DNA of 64,000 nt from JAKAVN01 sp963796565 (GTDB lineage: Bacteria; Desulfobacterota; Binatia; Binatales; Binataceae). Position 1 is the first letter of the stretch. Each line of letters begins with the position of its first letter. The translations under genes and the position numbers were made by a program. Positions 25,542-33,919 of the stretch are shown piece by piece. Below the pieces are notes generated by a model. That model was not told the origin of the DNA. It was given only the letters and a program-made list of their open reading frames with translations, and did not search any database. The stretch spans positions 1-64,000 of the forward strand of contig CAWCMA010000009.1 in the NCBI GenBank assembly GCA_963796565.1, given 5' to 3'.

Positions 25542-25639
25542 CGTTTATATCTGCGAACCGCTCCTATTAGCAGAGGCAGTGTAGACGCAAACTCGGAGGC
25601 GGACCAGATGCGTCTCAAGCCTCTGAAATTGTTGCGAAA

Positions 25640-26551
25640 TCATGCGAAATCAAAGGAATAAGCGGCACGCTCCAGGCCCAGGCCGTAGCGCGCGGCGTCG
25701 ATCAGGTTCTGCATCAGCGCAAGCACCGTCATCGGGCCGGTGCCGCCGGGATTGAGCGTCAGCCATCCCGCGACCTCCTTGACCCGATCGAAGTCGACGT
25801 CGCCAGCGAATTTTCCCGGCCCCACGCGCCGGAATCCCACGTCGACGACGCATGCGCGCGGCTTGATCATGTCCGCGGTAATCAGGAACGGCCCTCCGGT
25901 GTCGGCGCCCGCGCAGGAGACCACGATGTCCGACTCGCGGCAGATGGCGGCGAGATCGCGGGTGTGGCGATGGCACCAGGTGACGGTCGCGTTGCACATC
26001 CGGCCGCCCATTATGAGCGCCATCGGCTTGCCCGCGATATCGCTGCGCCCGATCACCGCCACGCGCGCGCCCTCCACCGGCACGCCGTAATAGTTGAGCA
26101 ACGTCAGCACGCCGCGCGGAGTGCACGGGATGAAGCGGCCCACTTGCGCGCGATAGTAGTCGCTCACGTTGACCGCGCCCACCGCGTCGACGTCCTTGGC
26201 CGGATCGATCGCGTCGAACAGCCTGAAACGGTCGACCTGCTCGGGTATCGGCAGTTGCAGCAGGATACCGGCCGCCGAGCTATCGGCGTTGAGCCGCGCG
26301 ATTTCTTCCAGCAGACGCTCGGTGGTCACCTCCGCGGCGGTCATCGTGACCATCCGGCTCTCGAAGCCAAGTTCCTCGGCGAAACGGCGTTTGTTGCGGA
26401 CGTACTGACGCGAGGCCGGATCGTCGCCGACCAGCATCGCTGCCAGCGCGGGGGCGCAATGATGACGCTCTTTAAGCTCGCGCGCGTAGCGCTCGAGTTC
26501 GGGGCGCAGGCGGCGGCTGACTTCGCGCCCATCCATGATTGTCGCGGACAT
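25640..26551 (-). CDS. folD: bifunctional methylenetetrahydrofolate dehydrogenase/cyclohydrolase
   Basis: A 303-residue cytosolic enzyme interconverting 5,10-methylene-THF, methenyl-THF and 10-formyl-THF. The catalytic Tyr/Lys are in QYVRNKRRFAEE. QLPIPEQ, the C1-folate-binding KDVDAVGAVN, the Rossmann GRSDIAGKPMA and NPGGTGPMTV are the family signatures. It is divergent to gcvT with 232 bp between their starts; the glycine cleavage system makes methylene-THF, so the pair is a C1-folate module. An in-frame GTG/ATG choice is not an issue: MSATIMDGREV is the usual N-terminus. Confidence 0.95.
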   Translation of the reverse strand: MSATIMDGREVSRRLRPELERYARELKERHHCAPALAAMLVGDDPASRQYVRNKRRFAEELGFESRMVTMTAAEVTTERLLEEIARLNADSSAAGILLQLPIPEQVDRFRLFDAIDPAKDVDAVGAVNVSDYYRAQVGRFIPCTPRGVLTLLNYYGVPVEGARVAVIGRSDIAGKPMALIMGGRMCNATVTWCHRHTRDLAAICRESDIVVSCAGADTGGPFLITADMIKPRACVVDVGFRRVGPGKFAGDVDFDRVKEVAGWLTLNPGGTGPMTVLALMQNLIDAARYGLGLERAAYSFDFA

Positions 26552-26783
26552 TCGGTACGGATCCTCGATGGCGGTTTTCGATGATAGCTCTCGATGCGGT
26601 TGCAGGCCGATTATCGATGGCAGTTCTCGATTCCGGTCCTCAATGTTAGTTCTCGGTCATATAGTACCGTCCCGGCGGGCGCAAATCGCCCCGCTGCGCG
26701 GCGGCGATGCGGATAAGCTGTGGGTGAACATTCATGGCGCCGCCTCGTTGGCTATCCGGCCCTTTGATAGGATTGGAGCGCAC
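26552..26783. other. folD-gcvT divergent region with degenerate short repeats
   Basis: No gene. From 26563 to about 26657 the motif TCGATGGCAGTTCTCGAT recurs four times in degenerate form, spaced about 20-25 bases. I looked for a glycine riboswitch and saw no match. Confidence 0.4.
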
Positions 26784-27917
26784 ATGGAACCGCTGAGACG
26801 CACCACTTTATTCGAGCTGCACCGGCGCCTCGGCGCCCGGATGACCGCGTTTGGCGGCTTCGAGATGCCGGTCAGCTATGCCGGGATAATCCACGAGCAT
26901 CTCGCCGTGCGCTCGCGCGCCGGCATCTTCGACCTCGGGCACATGGGCGAGTTCGAGCTGACCGGCGCGGCGGCGTTGACGCTGCTCGAGCGCGCGATGA
27001 CCAATTCGGCGGCGCGGCTCGAAGTCGGCCGGGCGCAATACACCCTGCTGTGCACGCCCGAGGGCGGCACGATCGACGACCTGATAGTCTACCGGCTCGA
27101 CGAGGCGCGCTTCATGCTATGCGTCAACGCCTCCAATATCGCGGCCGATCGCGAATGGCTGCTCGAACTCGGCGCGAACGACGCCGGCTTTCGCGACCTC
27201 AGCGAAGAGACCGGGCTGGTCGCCGTGCAGGGCCCGCAGGCGCTGGCGATTCTGCAGGGGCTCTCCCGGGCGCCGCTTGCCGAGATGCGGCGCTTTGCTG
27301 TGATCGAGGCCGAGGTCGCGGGCGTGCCCAGCGTTATCGCGCGCACCGGCTATACCGGCGAGGACGGCTTCGAGCTCTTCACGGCGGCGGCCGCTGCCGA
27401 GACGCTTTTCAACGCAATCCTCGAAGCCGGCGGGCCGGTGGGGATAATGCCCTGCGGACTGGGCGCGCGCGACACGCTCCGGATGGAAGCGGGGCTGCCG
27501 CTTTATGGCCACGAGCTTGACCGCACGACCTCGCCGCTGGAGGCGGGTCTCGATACCTTCGTGAAGCTCGGGCGGGACTTCGTCGGAGCGGCGGCGCTCA
27601 CGGCACAGCAGCGCGAAGGACTCAAGCGGCACTTGGTCGGAATCCGCACCGAGGACGGGCGCAGCGTGGCGCGCCAGGGTTACAAGCTTTTTGCGGGCGA
27701 GCGCGAGGTTGGGGCGATGACGAGCGGCACTTTTGCGCCGAGTTTCAACCGGCCGCTGGGGATGGCGTACCTGGCGACGGCGGCGGGCGCGCCAGGTTTG
27801 GGCGCGCCAGCTTTGGGAGCGCCGGGCTCGGTCGAGGTCGAGATTCGCAATCGGCGGGTCGCGGCCGCGGTGACGGGCCTGCCATTTTACCGCCGCGGCA
27901 AGCCGCCCGCCGCGTAG
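26784..27917 (+). CDS. gcvT: glycine cleavage system T protein (aminomethyltransferase)
   Basis: A 377-residue THF-dependent aminomethyltransferase, which moves the methylene group from the H protein to tetrahydrofolate. Start ATG 26784 has GGAG 5 nt upstream. It contains RTTLFELHRRLGARM, GFEMPVSYAGI, DLGHMGEFELTG, the ARTGYTGEDGFELF segment and GLGARDTLRMEAGLPLYGHE (folate and lipoamide site). Near the C-terminus (about residues 333-349) the DNA has a 15-bp tandem repeat encoding GAPGL/GAPAL/GAPGS, a surface-loop insertion. gcvPA and gcvPB follow, but no gcvH. Confidence 0.93.
   Translation: MEPLRRTTLFELHRRLGARMTAFGGFEMPVSYAGIIHEHLAVRSRAGIFDLGHMGEFELTGAAALTLLERAMTNSAARLEVGRAQYTLLCTPEGGTIDDLIVYRLDEARFMLCVNASNIAADREWLLELGANDAGFRDLSEETGLVAVQGPQALAILQGLSRAPLAEMRRFAVIEAEVAGVPSVIARTGYTGEDGFELFTAAAAAETLFNAILEAGGPVGIMPCGLGARDTLRMEAGLPLYGHELDRTTSPLEAGLDTFVKLGRDFVGAAALTAQQREGLKRHLVGIRTEDGRSVARQGYKLFAGEREVGAMTSGTFAPSFNRPLGMAYLATAAGAPGLGAPALGAPGSVEVEIRNRRVAAAVTGLPFYRRGKPPAA
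27785..27829. repeat. tandem repeat, 3 x 15 bp inside gcvT
   Basis: GGGCGCGCCAGGTTT, GGGCGCGCCAGCTTT, GGGAGCGCCGGGCTC: in frame, coding for GAP-rich pentapeptides in a loop between beta strands. Confidence 0.85.
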
Positions 27918-28175
27918 TGTGGAAGTAGAAGGCGAAGGACCTAACTCCGGCGGCTCCAATACATAGTCGGAGCAACCAATCGACAACGAGTTCCTGCTGT
28001 GGCTTTTCCGCCGGTCCTTTCATCGAGTTTGCGAGTCGAGGGAACCCGGGGTCTTCCCACGCCGACCTCGCGCAACGCTTCGCTCAGGGTGACAGGCTCA
28101 GTATGCAACCTATTGATGAAACGTTGTTTAGTATCGTAACCGCCACCAGATGACGATGGAGAACATACTCAGCCG

Positions 28176-29525
28176 ATGAGATTCTTTTCCCATACCGAAA
28201 GCGACATCCGCGCGATGCTCGACACGATCGGCGCGCGTGACCTCGATGACCTGGTCGCACACGTGCCGGCCAATCTGCGCGCGAGCGCAACGATAAACCT
28301 GGGCCCGGGGAAGAACGAGGCCGAAATCGCCGCCGAGCTTGGAGCGCTGGCCGCGCGCAACATCGGCGCCAGCGCCTTCGCGAGCTTCCTCGGCTTTGGC
28401 GCCTATCGCCATCACGTGCCGGCCGCCGTGCGCGCGATCACCGCGCGCGCCGAGTTCGCCACCAGCTATACGCCGTACCAGCCCGAGGCGAGCCAGGGCA
28501 CTACCGAGGCGATTTTCGAATTCCAGACCATGATTACCCAGCTCACGGGCCTAGAGGTCGCCAACGCCAGCATGTACGACGGTGCTTCGGCCACGGCCGA
28601 GGCGGTCCTGATGGCGCATCGCGTGACGCCCAAGCGCACGCGGGTTGCCCTGTCGCGTGCGCTGTGGCCGGACTATCGCGACACGGTGCGCACTTACCTG
28701 AGCGCCTTGGATCATCTCGAAGTGGTCGAGGTGCCGTTCGATCCGCAAAGCGGCGCTATCGATCTCGCGGCGCTCGAGCGTCTCGCCGACGATCGGCTGC
28801 TGTGCTCGGTAGTTGGATATCCCAACGCGTTCGGAATCGTCGAGCCGCTGGGCGCGGCCGCCGCGCTCACCAGACGCGCAGGCGGGATCGCGATCTCGGC
28901 CACGGCCGAGCCGTTGTCGCTGGGGCTCTTGAAGTCGCCCGGCGAACTCGGCGCCGACATCGCCGTCGGCGAAGGACAGAGCTTCGGGCTCGCGCCGCAA
29001 TTCGGCGGTCCCGGAGTGGGATTCATGGCGGCGCGGACGGCGCATCTGCGCCAGATGCCCGGGCGGCTGGTGGGCGAGACGCATGATCGCTTCGGGCGGC
29101 GCGCATGGTGCCTGACGCTGGCCACGCGCGAGCAACATATCCGGCGCGAGCGGGCGACCTCGAACATCTGCACCAACCATTCGCTGTGTGCGCTCGCGGC
29201 CACGGTGTACCTGGCGATGATGGGGCGGCGTGGATTGCGCGAGCTGGCCTCGCGCAACGTCGAGCTGGCCCATCGCGCAGCCGCGGCGCTCGCGGCCGTC
29301 GGGGCGCGCGCGCGCTTCGGCGCGCCGTTCTTCAACGAGTTAGTGGTGAACGTGGCCGACGCGGACGCGGCGCTCGCGCGGGCCGAGCGGGCGGGAATAC
29401 TGGCCGGTGTCGCGCTCGGCGGCTACTGGCCCGAGCTTGGCGGCGCGCTGCTGGTCAGCGTCACCGAGATGAATACGCAGTCCGACTTCGAGCGGCTCGC
29501 GGGCGCGCTCGCCGGAGATAAATAA
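28176..29525 (+). CDS. gcvPA: glycine dehydrogenase (decarboxylating) subunit 1
   Basis: The N-terminal half of P protein in the split form, 449 residues. With subunit 2 it decarboxylates glycine and loads the aminomethyl group onto lipoylated GcvH. It starts MRFFSHTESDIRAML, contains FLGFGAYRHHVPA, FATSYTPYQPEASQGTTEAI and EVANASMYDGASATAEA. The stop overlaps the gcvPB start by one base (TAATG), so translation is coupled. The 258-nt stretch before it, after gcvT, has no gene and includes a GCTTCGCTCAGGGTGACAGG segment resembling common extragenic repeats. Confidence 0.94.
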   Translation: MRFFSHTESDIRAMLDTIGARDLDDLVAHVPANLRASATINLGPGKNEAEIAAELGALAARNIGASAFASFLGFGAYRHHVPAAVRAITARAEFATSYTPYQPEASQGTTEAIFEFQTMITQLTGLEVANASMYDGASATAEAVLMAHRVTPKRTRVALSRALWPDYRDTVRTYLSALDHLEVVEVPFDPQSGAIDLAALERLADDRLLCSVVGYPNAFGIVEPLGAAAALTRRAGGIAISATAEPLSLGLLKSPGELGADIAVGEGQSFGLAPQFGGPGVGFMAARTAHLRQMPGRLVGETHDRFGRRAWCLTLATREQHIRRERATSNICTNHSLCALAATVYLAMMGRRGLRELASRNVELAHRAAAALAAVGARARFGAPFFNELVVNVADADAALARAERAGILAGVALGGYWPELGGALLVSVTEMNTQSDFERLAGALAGDK

Positions 29526-31075
29526 TGGCGGGGGAGAGGAAAATGGCGACGGCGGGCAAAATCGAGCACAACCTCGAAGAGACGCAGGCGTCGCCGGTAG
29601 GAGCCGGGGCTCCGGACGTGCGCAGCGTACCGCTGCTGTTCGAGGAGTCGGCAGCCGGACGATCCGGCGCAGACGGCCCCGCGCGCGCCGCCGGCGAACC
29701 CGCCGCGGCCGCGATTTTAGGCGCGGAGCTTTGCCGCGATGACATTCCCGGGTTTCCGGAGCTTAGCGAGCCGCAGGTGATGCGCCATTTTCTGCGCCTC
29801 TCGCAGCTCAACTTCGGGCAGGCGCTCCAGTTCTATCCGCTCGGCTCGTGCACGATGAAGTACAATCCCGTGCTCAACGACGAGATGGCGGCGCTCACCG
29901 GCTTTGCCGCGCTGCATCCGATGACCCCGGCGCATCTGGCGGCGGGCGCGCTCGAATTGATGGCGTATCTCGAGGCGGCGCTCGCCGAGATAACCGGGAT
30001 GGACGCCGTGTCGCTCCATCCGGCGGCCGGCGCGCAGGGCGAGCTAACCGGCTTGCTGATGATGCGCGCGTACCACCGCAAACGCGGCGCGGCGCGCCAC
30101 AAGGTGATAATTCCCGACACCGCGCATGGCACTAATCCGGCGAGTTGCACGCTGGCGGGATTCGAGGTCGTGGTCGCAAAGTCGAATCGGCGCGGCTTCC
30201 TGGAGGCGGCCGAGATTCGCCGGCTCCTGAGCGACGATGTCGCGGCGCTGATGGTGACCAATCCCAACACGCTCGGAATCTTCGAGCCCGAGATTGGCGC
30301 GATCGCAGACGCGCTGCACGAGCGCGGCGCGCTGCTGTACCTCGACGGCGCCAACATGAACGCGCTGATGGGCGTCGCCAAGCCGGGCCATATGGGCGCC
30401 GACATCGTGCAACTCAATCTGCACAAGACCTTTTCGACTCCGCACGGCGGCGGCGGTCCGGGCGCGGGTCCGGTCGCCGTGAAGCGACATCTCGAACCTT
30501 TCCTGCCCGTGCCGCGTCTGCGTAAGGACGGCGAGGCCTGGCGTTTTGACTACGAACGCCCCGACTCGATCGGGCGGCTTCGCGCCTTCCACGGCAATTT
30601 CGGGATGCTGGTGCGGGCCTGCTCGTTTATCCTCGCGCTCGGGGGCAACGGGCTGACCGAGGCCAGCCGGCTGGCGATCCTGGCCGCCAACTACGTGCGC
30701 AAGCGCCTGGAGCCGCACTATCCGAGCGCGACCACGGAGCCGTCGATGCACGAGTGCGTGCTGACGCACGATCTCGAAAAGCGCGCCGATGTTAACACGC
30801 TCGACATCGCCAAGCGCCTGCTGGATTTCGGAATCCATCCGCCGACGATCTATTTCCCGCTGGTCGTGCACGGCGCGCTGATGATCGAGCCGACCGAGAC
30901 CGAGAGCCGCGAGACGCTCGACACCTTCGTCGACGCGATGGAGAAGATTTACGGCGAGGCGCTGAGCAATCCAGAGATGGTGCGCACTGCGCCGCATACG
31001 CTATGGCTCTCGCGCGTGGACGAGGCGCATGCCGCGCGCCGCCCGACGCTCCGCTGGCAGCCAAAAGAGAAGTGA
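29525..31075 (+). CDS. gcvPB: glycine dehydrogenase (decarboxylating) subunit 2
   Basis: The PLP-containing half, 516 residues. The cofactor Lys is residue 301 in LNLHKTFSTPHGGGGPG. HGTNPASCTLAGFEVV and YLDGANMNALMGVAKPGHMG bracket the PLP site. Compared with many homologues it has an extra N-terminal low-complexity stretch (about residues 1-60, Gly/Ala/Pro-rich) before PLLFEESAAGRSG; a second in-frame ATG six codons in is also possible. Coupled to gcvPA. No gcvH or lipoylation genes nearby, so these are elsewhere. Confidence 0.94.
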   Translation: MAGERKMATAGKIEHNLEETQASPVGAGAPDVRSVPLLFEESAAGRSGADGPARAAGEPAAAAILGAELCRDDIPGFPELSEPQVMRHFLRLSQLNFGQALQFYPLGSCTMKYNPVLNDEMAALTGFAALHPMTPAHLAAGALELMAYLEAALAEITGMDAVSLHPAAGAQGELTGLLMMRAYHRKRGAARHKVIIPDTAHGTNPASCTLAGFEVVVAKSNRRGFLEAAEIRRLLSDDVAALMVTNPNTLGIFEPEIGAIADALHERGALLYLDGANMNALMGVAKPGHMGADIVQLNLHKTFSTPHGGGGPGAGPVAVKRHLEPFLPVPRLRKDGEAWRFDYERPDSIGRLRAFHGNFGMLVRACSFILALGGNGLTEASRLAILAANYVRKRLEPHYPSATTEPSMHECVLTHDLEKRADVNTLDIAKRLLDFGIHPPTIYFPLVVHGALMIEPTETESRETLDTFVDAMEKIYGEALSNPEMVRTAPHTLWLSRVDEAHAARRPTLRWQPKEK

Positions 31076-31328
31076 GCCGCGCCGGTCATCGTGGCGGTGA
31101 CCTTTCGCCGTCCGAAGCTTAAGCGCGCCTGCATAGTCTATCTTCATAGTCTTGCGACGTATTGATAAGAAAGCTGACGGATGCGCTTACACGTGAACTT
31201 TAGAGCTCAGATGTCAGCTCGCCGCAATTGGCATTATTTGTTCTTCCGATAACCAAACGCTCCCCGGTCTTTTGATGGCGTTGCGCGCCGCTGAGCGTAC
31301 AGTGTTTCCCAGTAGGAGGCGGCATTTT

Positions 31329-31637
31329 ATGATTTCAAAACAATTGCTGCCGATGTTCGTCCTGGCAATCGCAATCTTCGCCCTGCCAATTGGAGGACTG
31401 GCTCTTCTCGGTTGCGGAAACCAAAGGCAGGTCCCGGGCAACGTGGCCGAGGCCTCAGACCAGACCTTGAGCGAGATCGAACCAGTGGGTGACGCGAGCG
31501 ATGTCCCGGGGGTGTCTGGAATTTCTCTGGTCGACGACGTGGATTCGTCCCGCACGCAGGAGCCCGTTACGCAGCTTGTGATCCCCAATCCTCGCCAGCA
31601 TGTTTTGTCATCAGGATTTCCCGCGCGCAGCTACTGA
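31329..31637 (+). CDS. small lipoprotein, function unknown
   Basis: A 102-residue protein with a hydrophobic N-terminal segment and a lipobox LALLGC at residues 28-33, so a likely lipoprotein. The mature part is acidic and Pro/Val-rich, with no recognisable domain. I start at ATG 31329, preceded by AGGAGG about 11 nt upstream; ATG 31272 is in frame but adds an arginine-rich stretch. A 33-base upstream element resembles one before the collagen-like gene. Moderately sure it is real. Confidence 0.5.
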   Translation: MISKQLLPMFVLAIAIFALPIGGLALLGCGNQRQVPGNVAEASDQTLSEIEPVGDASDVPGVSGISLVDDVDSSRTQEPVTQLVIPNPRQHVLSSGFPARSY

Positions 31638-32174
31638 CCCCTCTTCACGGGGTTTCATTCATACCGCGATATCCGCCTTTAATCCTTCTCCCCCTTTTCC
31701 TGGGAAACCCTAGCTGGGGCAATATTTCGAGCACTGCCAGCTTTAATAACCTCGCGCCCCAGGCTCCGCTTGCACCCGAACAGTCGTTCGGTTCTCCGCG
31801 TTCGTCCGCGGAGCATCGAACGCCTACCGTGGCGGCGATTTTTATCGACTGGCTTCAGCGCGCTTGCGTAGTTTTTCGGCGTGTTCCTTGAAGAAAAGCT
31901 GACAGACAGATTTCCAAACTACCCTTGGACCGGAACTACCAGTCCTTGAAGCCAGAACTTCACGCCAGCGGTATCAATCGCTTCGCGCGTTAATTTTGGA
32001 GATTAGGCGTTAAATTCAGCATAAATCAGTATTAATTGTTCTTATGATAACTAAATGTTCTTTAGCAATGCAATGCAGTCAGCATATAGTCCCCACCGGG
32101 GAGGTTAAAGTTTTTACTTGATTGGAGTGTTGATTCGAAGCTTGGAGGAGAACTCTTTAACTAGGGGAAAAATA
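31638..32174. other. long intergenic region, no intact gene
   Basis: Over 500 bases with lower GC and several T-rich runs. On the minus strand about 31842-31950 reads VWKSVCQLFFKEHAEKLRKR to a stop, which looks like the tail of a lost gene. At 32029-32061 a 33-base segment matches 31231-31263 at 25 positions. The promoter of the collagen-like gene should lie here. Confidence 0.4.
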
Positions 32175-33035
32175 ATGAGAGCAAAGTTTGGATGGTTGAT
32201 GTCGCTACTGCTAGCAATTGCCGTTGTTGGAGTATCGACGAAAGCCAACGCTGCATCAGGCGCTTTCGTCTGTCTACAGAAGAGCCACAAGGTGTGTACG
32301 CAGTGGGGAACGCTTCCCGCAGACGGCTCAGGACCACAAGGTCCGGCAGGTCCGGCGGGTCCGGCAGGACCTGCGGGCGATCCGACTCTGCCTCTGAAGG
32401 CAGACAATCCGGCAGGTCATGCGAACTATGCCAGCGATACGAGATGGTGTGGCATAGGTGACTGTGATGAAGCAATTACGTCCGTCTTTGAGATCGGCGT
32501 TCCCGTTCAGGCGGGCGCAATCAGCCAACTGCTGGTGACGCTTGGCGAAGAGCCGTATCGGCTTTGGGGCGAGGATGTTAAATACCACGAGGGAGCCATC
32601 GTCACCTGGAATGGCACCTTCTACCAGGCACTCGAGCAGAACTTCGGCTGCCAGCCTGGCGTCGGCGCATCGAACCTCTGTTTCAACAGCAATGATTTCA
32701 AACACTGGCTGAACGGCGGTGATCCCTCCGCGATATGGATCGTTGTTAATCCTCCGGGACCGGACATCCACGGTCGATGCACGCCCGGACTCTTGAACGA
32801 CGGAAACGCGTACAACTTCCAGTTGTGCGTTGGCCATACCAGTGACGGTAGTGTGGACTGCTCCAACCCTGTCAACTGCAGCATTGCCGACGGGGCATTC
32901 ACCTGTCAGTCACCGGCGGGCGCATCCGTAGCGGTCAACACGGGCGACGTTCTCGCCTTGCAGATCGGACCGCAGAGCGACCCGGCATGGTGTGCTGTCA
33001 ATGCAACTGTTGACGCGGTTACGGCGAATCCGTAA
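32175..33035 (+). CDS. secreted collagen-like repeat protein
   Basis: A 286-residue exported protein. The signal peptide LMSLLLAIAVVGVSTKANA is cut before about ASGAF. Then comes a short domain with CLQKSHKVC, a Gly-X-Y collagen-like run GPQGPAGPAGPAGPAGD and a C-terminal globular part with six or more cysteines (GIGDCDEA, QNFGCQPG, NLCFNS, RCTPGLL, QLCVGH, VDCSNPVNCS). It probably forms a trimeric surface stalk. I start at ATG 32175, preceded by AGGGG. A strong hairpin ends the gene at 33065. The cysteine-rich part is not recognised. Lower GC than the neighbours suggests horizontal origin. Confidence 0.72.
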   Translation: MRAKFGWLMSLLLAIAVVGVSTKANAASGAFVCLQKSHKVCTQWGTLPADGSGPQGPAGPAGPAGPAGDPTLPLKADNPAGHANYASDTRWCGIGDCDEAITSVFEIGVPVQAGAISQLLVTLGEEPYRLWGEDVKYHEGAIVTWNGTFYQALEQNFGCQPGVGASNLCFNSNDFKHWLNGGDPSAIWIVVNPPGPDIHGRCTPGLLNDGNAYNFQLCVGHTSDGSVDCSNPVNCSIADGAFTCQSPAGASVAVNTGDVLALQIGPQSDPAWCAVNATVDAVTANP

Positions 33036-33064
33036 GGACGAATTCTGGTCTGGTTGTTAATAGG

Positions 33065-33096
33065 AGGTCCGAGGGACGCCCTTGTCCCTCGGACCT
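33065..33096 (+). terminator. strong stem-loop after the collagen-like gene
   Basis: A perfect 13-bp stem AGGTCCGAGGGAC / GTCCCTCGGACCT with loop GCCCTT, 29 nt after the stop. No long T run follows. It separates the collagen gene from the convergent mobA gene and may act on both transcripts. Confidence 0.7.
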
Positions 33097-33197
33097 TACC
33101 AATTGCCGCGCAACGACACCGCTGCAAGAACCCAACAAATTCGGCATTATCACGGGCACAAATTATCGCTGAGAACGATTGACGCTGGGCGAAATGT

Positions 33198-33827
33198 CTA
33201 GGTAATTGTCAGGATTTTGGCGCGTGCGTAGTCTTCGGGCGTGTTGATATTGAAGCAACTAAGCGCGTCGGGATCGGTGCGGCGGTATTCGGCCTCGGAG
33301 ACGATGTGGGAATTGACCGCGTCGGCGATGGCGGTCAGGCGATGCTCGCCGCGCGCGAGCATCGCGCCCAGAGCGCCGGCGCATAGCCGGCGATACACCG
33401 CATGCAGCGGTTGCAATCGTTCGCCGACCTGGGGAATCACCGCGTCGAAGTCGCCCACTAACGAAATCAGCCACGATGCGACTTCCGAACGCAGCATCGG
33501 CAGGTCGCACGAGCAGGCGAAGGCAAGCTCGTGACGCGCCGCGCGCAACCCTCGCGCCAGCGCGCCGACCGGCCCTTGGTATGCGTCGTCGTCATGCACG
33601 ATCGTCACCGCGCCGAGTGCGGGAAGCTCGATGGCGGCCGATTGGGGCGCCGCGACCACTAGGATGTCGTCAAAGGCGCGGCGCAGTTCGAAAACGGTTC
33701 GCTCGATTAGCGTTTTGCCGCCCAGGCGAAGCGTCGCCTTGGGCTGGCCCATCCGCGCGCTGCGGCCGCCAACCAGGATGATTGCGCTGGCGGACTTGAC
33801 GATGCTGCTATCGCGGCGCTGGTTCAC
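33198..33827 (-). CDS. mobA: molybdenum cofactor guanylyltransferase
   Basis: A 209-residue nucleotidyltransferase attaching GMP to molybdopterin to make the guanine dinucleotide cofactor. The GTP-binding signature ILVGGRSARMGQPKA is at about residues 17-31, with LRLGGKTLIERTV after it, ACSCDLPMLRSE (catalytic Asp) and a C-terminal FNINTPEDYARA tail, all typical of MobA. Other moco biosynthesis genes are not nearby. The neighbour mutS is divergent, 93 bp away. Confidence 0.9.
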   Translation of the reverse strand: MNQRRDSSIVKSASAIILVGGRSARMGQPKATLRLGGKTLIERTVFELRRAFDDILVVAAPQSAAIELPALGAVTIVHDDDAYQGPVGALARGLRAARHELAFACSCDLPMLRSEVASWLISLVGDFDAVIPQVGERLQPLHAVYRRLCAGALGAMLARGEHRLTAIADAVNSHIVSEAEYRRTDPDALSCFNINTPEDYARAKILTIT

Positions 33828-33919
33828 ACCGCAAGCCTAGCAGACGGCCGCGCCATACTCCGGAGGCGGGCACAAATGATTTTGCCGCGAGCATCGCGGC
33901 CCGTTATTGTCGTTCGCAC

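Noticed and set aside
23790..25661. 623-residue plus-strand open frame opposite the KimA-like transporter
   Set aside because: It mirrors a clear transporter gene, has no recognisable domain and is Arg/His/Gln-rich, as expected for the antisense frame of GC-rich DNA.
26552..26783. glycine riboswitch before gcvT
   Set aside because: The region lacks the conserved tandem-aptamer segments; it is filled by degenerate repeats instead.
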